From NCBI GenBank assembly GCA_017560285.1, contig JAFYOG010000019.1, forward strand, positions 1 to 15,325: DNA of 15,325 bases, in the 5' to 3' direction. This stretch comes from Clostridia bacterium (GTDB lineage Bacteria; Bacillota; Clostridia; Oscillospirales; CAG-382). Below are positions 13,191 through 15,325 of this stretch, piece after piece; position 1 is the stretch's first letter; each line of letters starts with the position of its first letter. Made by a program: the position numbers and the translations under genes. The notes beneath the pieces are model-generated. The model searched no databases, had not been told where the DNA came from, and saw nothing but the letters and a program-made list of their open reading frames with translations.

Positions 13191-14396
13191 ATGAACGCAA
13201 AGAAGTCTGTTGAAGATCTTAAGGTTGCCGGCAAACGCGTGCTTGTTCGTTGCGATTTTAACGTACCCTTGAAGGATGGCGTTATCACCGACGAAAACCG
13301 TATTGTTGCCGCTCTCCCCACCATTAAATACTTGTTGGATAACGGCGCAAAGGTTATTCTTTGTTCCCACTTGGGCAAGCCCAAGGGTGAACCCAAGCCC
13401 GAATATTCCTTGGCTCCCGTTGCAGTACGCCTTTCCGAAAAGCTTGGCGTAAACGTTGTTTTTGCCGCTGACGATTGCGTTGTAGGCGAAAATGCCAAGA
13501 AGGCTGTTGCAGAAATGAAGGACGGCGACGTTGTTCTTCTTCAGAACACCCGTTACAGAGCCGAAGAAACCAAGAACGGCGAGGCTTTCTCTAAAGAGCT
13601 TGCTTCCCTTTGCGATTTGTTCGTTAACGATGCTTTCGGTGCTGCTCACAGAGCTCACTGCTCTACCGTAGGTGTTGCTTCCTATGTTGAAGAATCCGCT
13701 AACGGTTACCTTATGGCTAAGGAAATTAAGTTCCTTGGCGATGCTGTTAACAACCCCGTAAGACCTTTCGTTACCATTCTTGGCGGCGCAAAGGTTGCCG
13801 ATAAGCTTGCTGTTATCGAAAACCTTCTTAACAAGGCAGATGCGCTTATTATCGGCGGCGGTATGGCTTACACCTTCCTTAAGGCTCAGGGCTATGAAGT
13901 TGGTCTTTCTCTTGTAGATAACGAAAAGATCGATTACTGCAAGAATATGTTGGCTACCGCTAAGGAAAAGGGCGTAGAAATTCTTCTTCCCGTTGACTGC
14001 GTTATCACCAAATCCTTCCCCAGCCCTATCGATGCAGAAATCGAAATTCAGCACGTAGACGTAGATTCTATCCCTGCAGATATGGAATCTCTTGATATCG
14101 GTCCCAAGACCCGCGAGCTTTATGCAGAAAAGGTTAGAACCGCTAAGACCGTTGTTTGGAACGGACCTATGGGCGTGTTCGAAAACCCCATTCTTGCGGC
14201 AGGTACCATTGCAGTTGCTAAGGCTTTGGCAGAAACCGACGCTACCACCATTATCGGCGGCGGCGACTCTGCTGCAGCTGTTAACACCCTTGGCTTTGGC
14301 GATAAGATGAGCCACATCTCTACCGGCGGCGGTGCTTCCCTTGAATACTTGGAAGGCAAAGAGCTTCCCGGTATCGTTGCAATGACCGACAAATAA
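13191..14396 (+). CDS. pgk: Phosphoglycerate kinase
   Basis: The 401-aa protein is a full-length Pgk (family usually 390-400 aa). It transfers the acyl phosphate of 1,3-bisphosphoglycerate to ADP in glycolysis, in the cytoplasm. The N-terminal signature KRVLVRCDFNVPL (about 15-27) and SHLGKPKG (59-66) bind the phosphoglycerate. The C-terminal domain carries LGGAKVADK, VVWNGPMGVFE and GGGDSAAA, the nucleotide-binding motifs, and all look intact. AAGGAG (13,177-13,182) precedes the ATG by eight bases. It has its own promoter, and tpiA follows after a hairpin-rich spacer; gapA, often upstream of pgk in Bacillota, is not adjacent here. Codon use is strongly biased (GTT, CTT, GGC, AAG), as expected for high expression. 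Confidence 0.98.
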   Translation: MNAKKSVEDLKVAGKRVLVRCDFNVPLKDGVITDENRIVAALPTIKYLLDNGAKVILCSHLGKPKGEPKPEYSLAPVAVRLSEKLGVNVVFAADDCVVGENAKKAVAEMKDGDVVLLQNTRYRAEETKNGEAFSKELASLCDLFVNDAFGAAHRAHCSTVGVASYVEESANGYLMAKEIKFLGDAVNNPVRPFVTILGGAKVADKLAVIENLLNKADALIIGGGMAYTFLKAQGYEVGLSLVDNEKIDYCKNMLATAKEKGVEILLPVDCVITKSFPSPIDAEIEIQHVDVDSIPADMESLDIGPKTRELYAEKVRTAKTVVWNGPMGVFENPILAAGTIAVAKALAETDATTIIGGGDSAAAVNTLGFGDKMSHISTGGGASLEYLEGKELPGIVAMTDK

Positions 14397-14538
14397 AGCG
14401 CTAACGCTTTCAAACAAAATGCGTGCATTTTGTTTGGTTTTGTGAGCTTCGTGCGCTCGCGCCAAATGCGTGCATAAATGTCCGCATTTGCGAACCTCCA
14501 AGGTATATTTTCCAAGGCGCATGTCCTTGGAAAATATA
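14397..14538 (+). repeat. Array of stem-loops between pgk and tpiA
   Basis: Several inverted repeats occupy this spacer. AAAGCG/CGCTTT lies right after the pgk stop. CAAACAAAATGC/GCATTTTGTTTG (14,411-14,436) is a perfect 12-bp pair. CAAATGCG/CGCATTTG (14,463-14,490) is 8 bp. TATATTTTCCAAGG/CCTTGGAAAATATA (14,504-14,538) is a perfect 14-bp stem with a 7-nt loop. None is followed by a proper T-run, so they look more like mRNA processing or stabilising elements, partial attenuation, or protein-binding sites than simple terminators. Confidence 0.7.
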
Positions 14539-14555
14539 AAATCTTATTGTATATT
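14527..14555 (+). promoter_or_regulatory. Possible tpiA promoter
   Basis: TTGGAA (14,527-14,532) and TATATT (14,550-14,555) are 17 bp apart, with AAGGA (14,571-14,575) and the ATG at 14,586 following. The -35 falls in the 3' arm of the last stem-loop. It is moderate quality; tpiA may instead rely on pgk read-through. Confidence 0.45.
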
Positions 14556-14585
14556 AAATTAATTTTAATAAAGGATTAAAAAATT

Positions 14586-15325
14586 ATGAACAAGCAGTTT
14601 AGAAAAGCAGTTATCGCAGGTAACTGGAAAATGAACAAGACCCCTGCAGAAGCAGTAGAGCTTATTAACGCTATTAAGGCAGAATTGGAAGGCAAGGATA
14701 CCAGCGGTTGCGGTATTATCGCTTGCGTTCCTTACGTAGATATCGACGCGGCTGTTAAGGCTGCAGCAGGCAGTGCTATCGAAATCGGCGCTGAAAACTG
14801 CCACTGGGAAAAGAGCGGTGCTTACACCGGCGAAATTTCTGCAGATATGTTGGTAGCTTGCGGCGTTAAGTACGTTATTATCGGCCACAGCGAACGCAGA
14901 CAGTATTTTGGCGAAACCGACGTTACCGTTAACAAGCGCGTGCTTGCAGCTTTGGAAGCAGGCTTGAAGGTTATCCTTTGCGTAGGCGAGCTTTTGGAAG
15001 AACGCGAACAGGGCATCACCAACGAAATCGTTGCTATGCAGACCAAGATTGCTCTTATGGGCGTTTCTGCAGAAGCTATGCAGAACGTTATTATCGCTTA
15101 CGAACCCGTTTGGGCTATCGGTACCGGCAAAACCGCTACCTCCGACCAGGCTGACGAAGTTTGCGGCGTAATCCGTAACGTTGTTGCAGGTCTTTACAGC
15201 GATTGCGTAGCAAAGGCTACCACCATTCAGTACGGCGGTTCTATGAACGCAAAGAACTGCGACGAGCTTCTTTCCAAGGAAAACGTTGACGGCGGTCTTA
15301 TCGGCGGCGCTTCCTTAAAGGCTCC
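14586..15325 (+). CDS. tpiA: Triosephosphate isomerase (3' end outside window)
   Basis: The frame is open from the ATG at 14,586 to the window edge: 246 codons plus two bases, nearly the whole enzyme (usual length about 250). It interconverts dihydroxyacetone phosphate and glyceraldehyde 3-phosphate in the cytoplasm. The catalytic set is complete: AGNWKMN with N13 and K15, GHSERR with H101, and AYEPVWAIGTG with E173 and the flexible loop-6. YGGSMNAKN and the phosphate-binding GGLIGGASL near the end are also present. It lies 189 bp downstream of pgk, with shared codon bias, consistent with coordinated expression of glycolytic genes. Only the last few residues are missing, because the window stops. 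Confidence 0.97.
   Translation, partial: MNKQFRKAVIAGNWKMNKTPAEAVELINAIKAELEGKDTSGCGIIACVPYVDIDAAVKAAAGSAIEIGAENCHWEKSGAYTGEISADMLVACGVKYVIIGHSERRQYFGETDVTVNKRVLAALEAGLKVILCVGELLEEREQGITNEIVAMQTKIALMGVSAEAMQNVIIAYEPVWAIGTGKTATSDQADEVCGVIRNVVAGLYSDCVAKATTIQYGGSMNAKNCDELLSKENVDGGLIGGASLKA

Noticed and set aside
13158..14522. 454-codon minus-strand open frame opposite pgk
   Set aside because: It is an antisense shadow produced by the biased codons of pgk; the plus-strand enzyme is unambiguous.

Overview
The window looks like a chromosomal segment of a spore-forming member of the Bacillota, most likely class Clostridia. The supporting signs are a CotJC/manganese-catalase-type spore coat gene (broken here), two parS-like ParB sites, strong AGGAGG-type ribosome binding sites, and an adjacent pgk-tpiA glycolytic pair. 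Genus cannot be fixed from the sequence. The right end (about 10,000-15,325) is ordinary core genome. The left two thirds (about 1-9,700) is a patchwork of AT-rich accessory genes, defence-type genes and gene fragments.

Left region (1-6,950). The window opens inside a Fic-family protein gene. Two nearly identical 237/238-bp direct repeats (712-948 and 6,712-6,949) follow and bracket about 5.8 kb of defence-like cargo. In order the cargo is: an AbiEi/AbiEii toxin-antitoxin pair behind a consensus promoter, a 255-aa protein with a HEPN-type RNxxxH motif, a tRNA-like RNA gene whose anticodon arm is replaced by a long hairpin, a 416-aa protein with a second HEPN-type RNxxxH motif, an HNH nuclease-like protein, and a 235-aa protein with a possible PD-(D/E)xK-like core. 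The unit HEPN / tRNA-like RNA / HEPN / HNH (2,615-5,583) is the strongest candidate here for an undescribed system. HEPN proteins are commonly RNases, several known ones attack tRNA, and here two of them flank an RNA with tRNA acceptor, D and T arms plus an encoded CCA but no normal anticodon loop.

Middle region (6,940-9,700). The right-hand repeat is fused directly to a cotJC gene that has lost its 5' third. A bidirectional terminator, a GNAT acetyltransferase and a divergent two-membrane-segment protein follow. A second, slightly diverged copy of only the last 28 codons of cotJC then appears (8,930-9,013). This marks rearrangement at the cotJC locus. A membrane-anchored XRE regulator with a zinc ribbon closes the accessory part.

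Right region (9,990-15,325). A well-formed promoter drives an RNB-domain (RNase R/II-like) protein that has lost the catalytic aspartates. Two parS-like sites lie 71 bp apart between it and an orphan solute-binding lipoprotein. Phosphoglycerate kinase follows with its own promoter and a palindrome near the start site. A 189-bp spacer full of stem-loops precedes triosephosphate isomerase, which runs off the end of the window.
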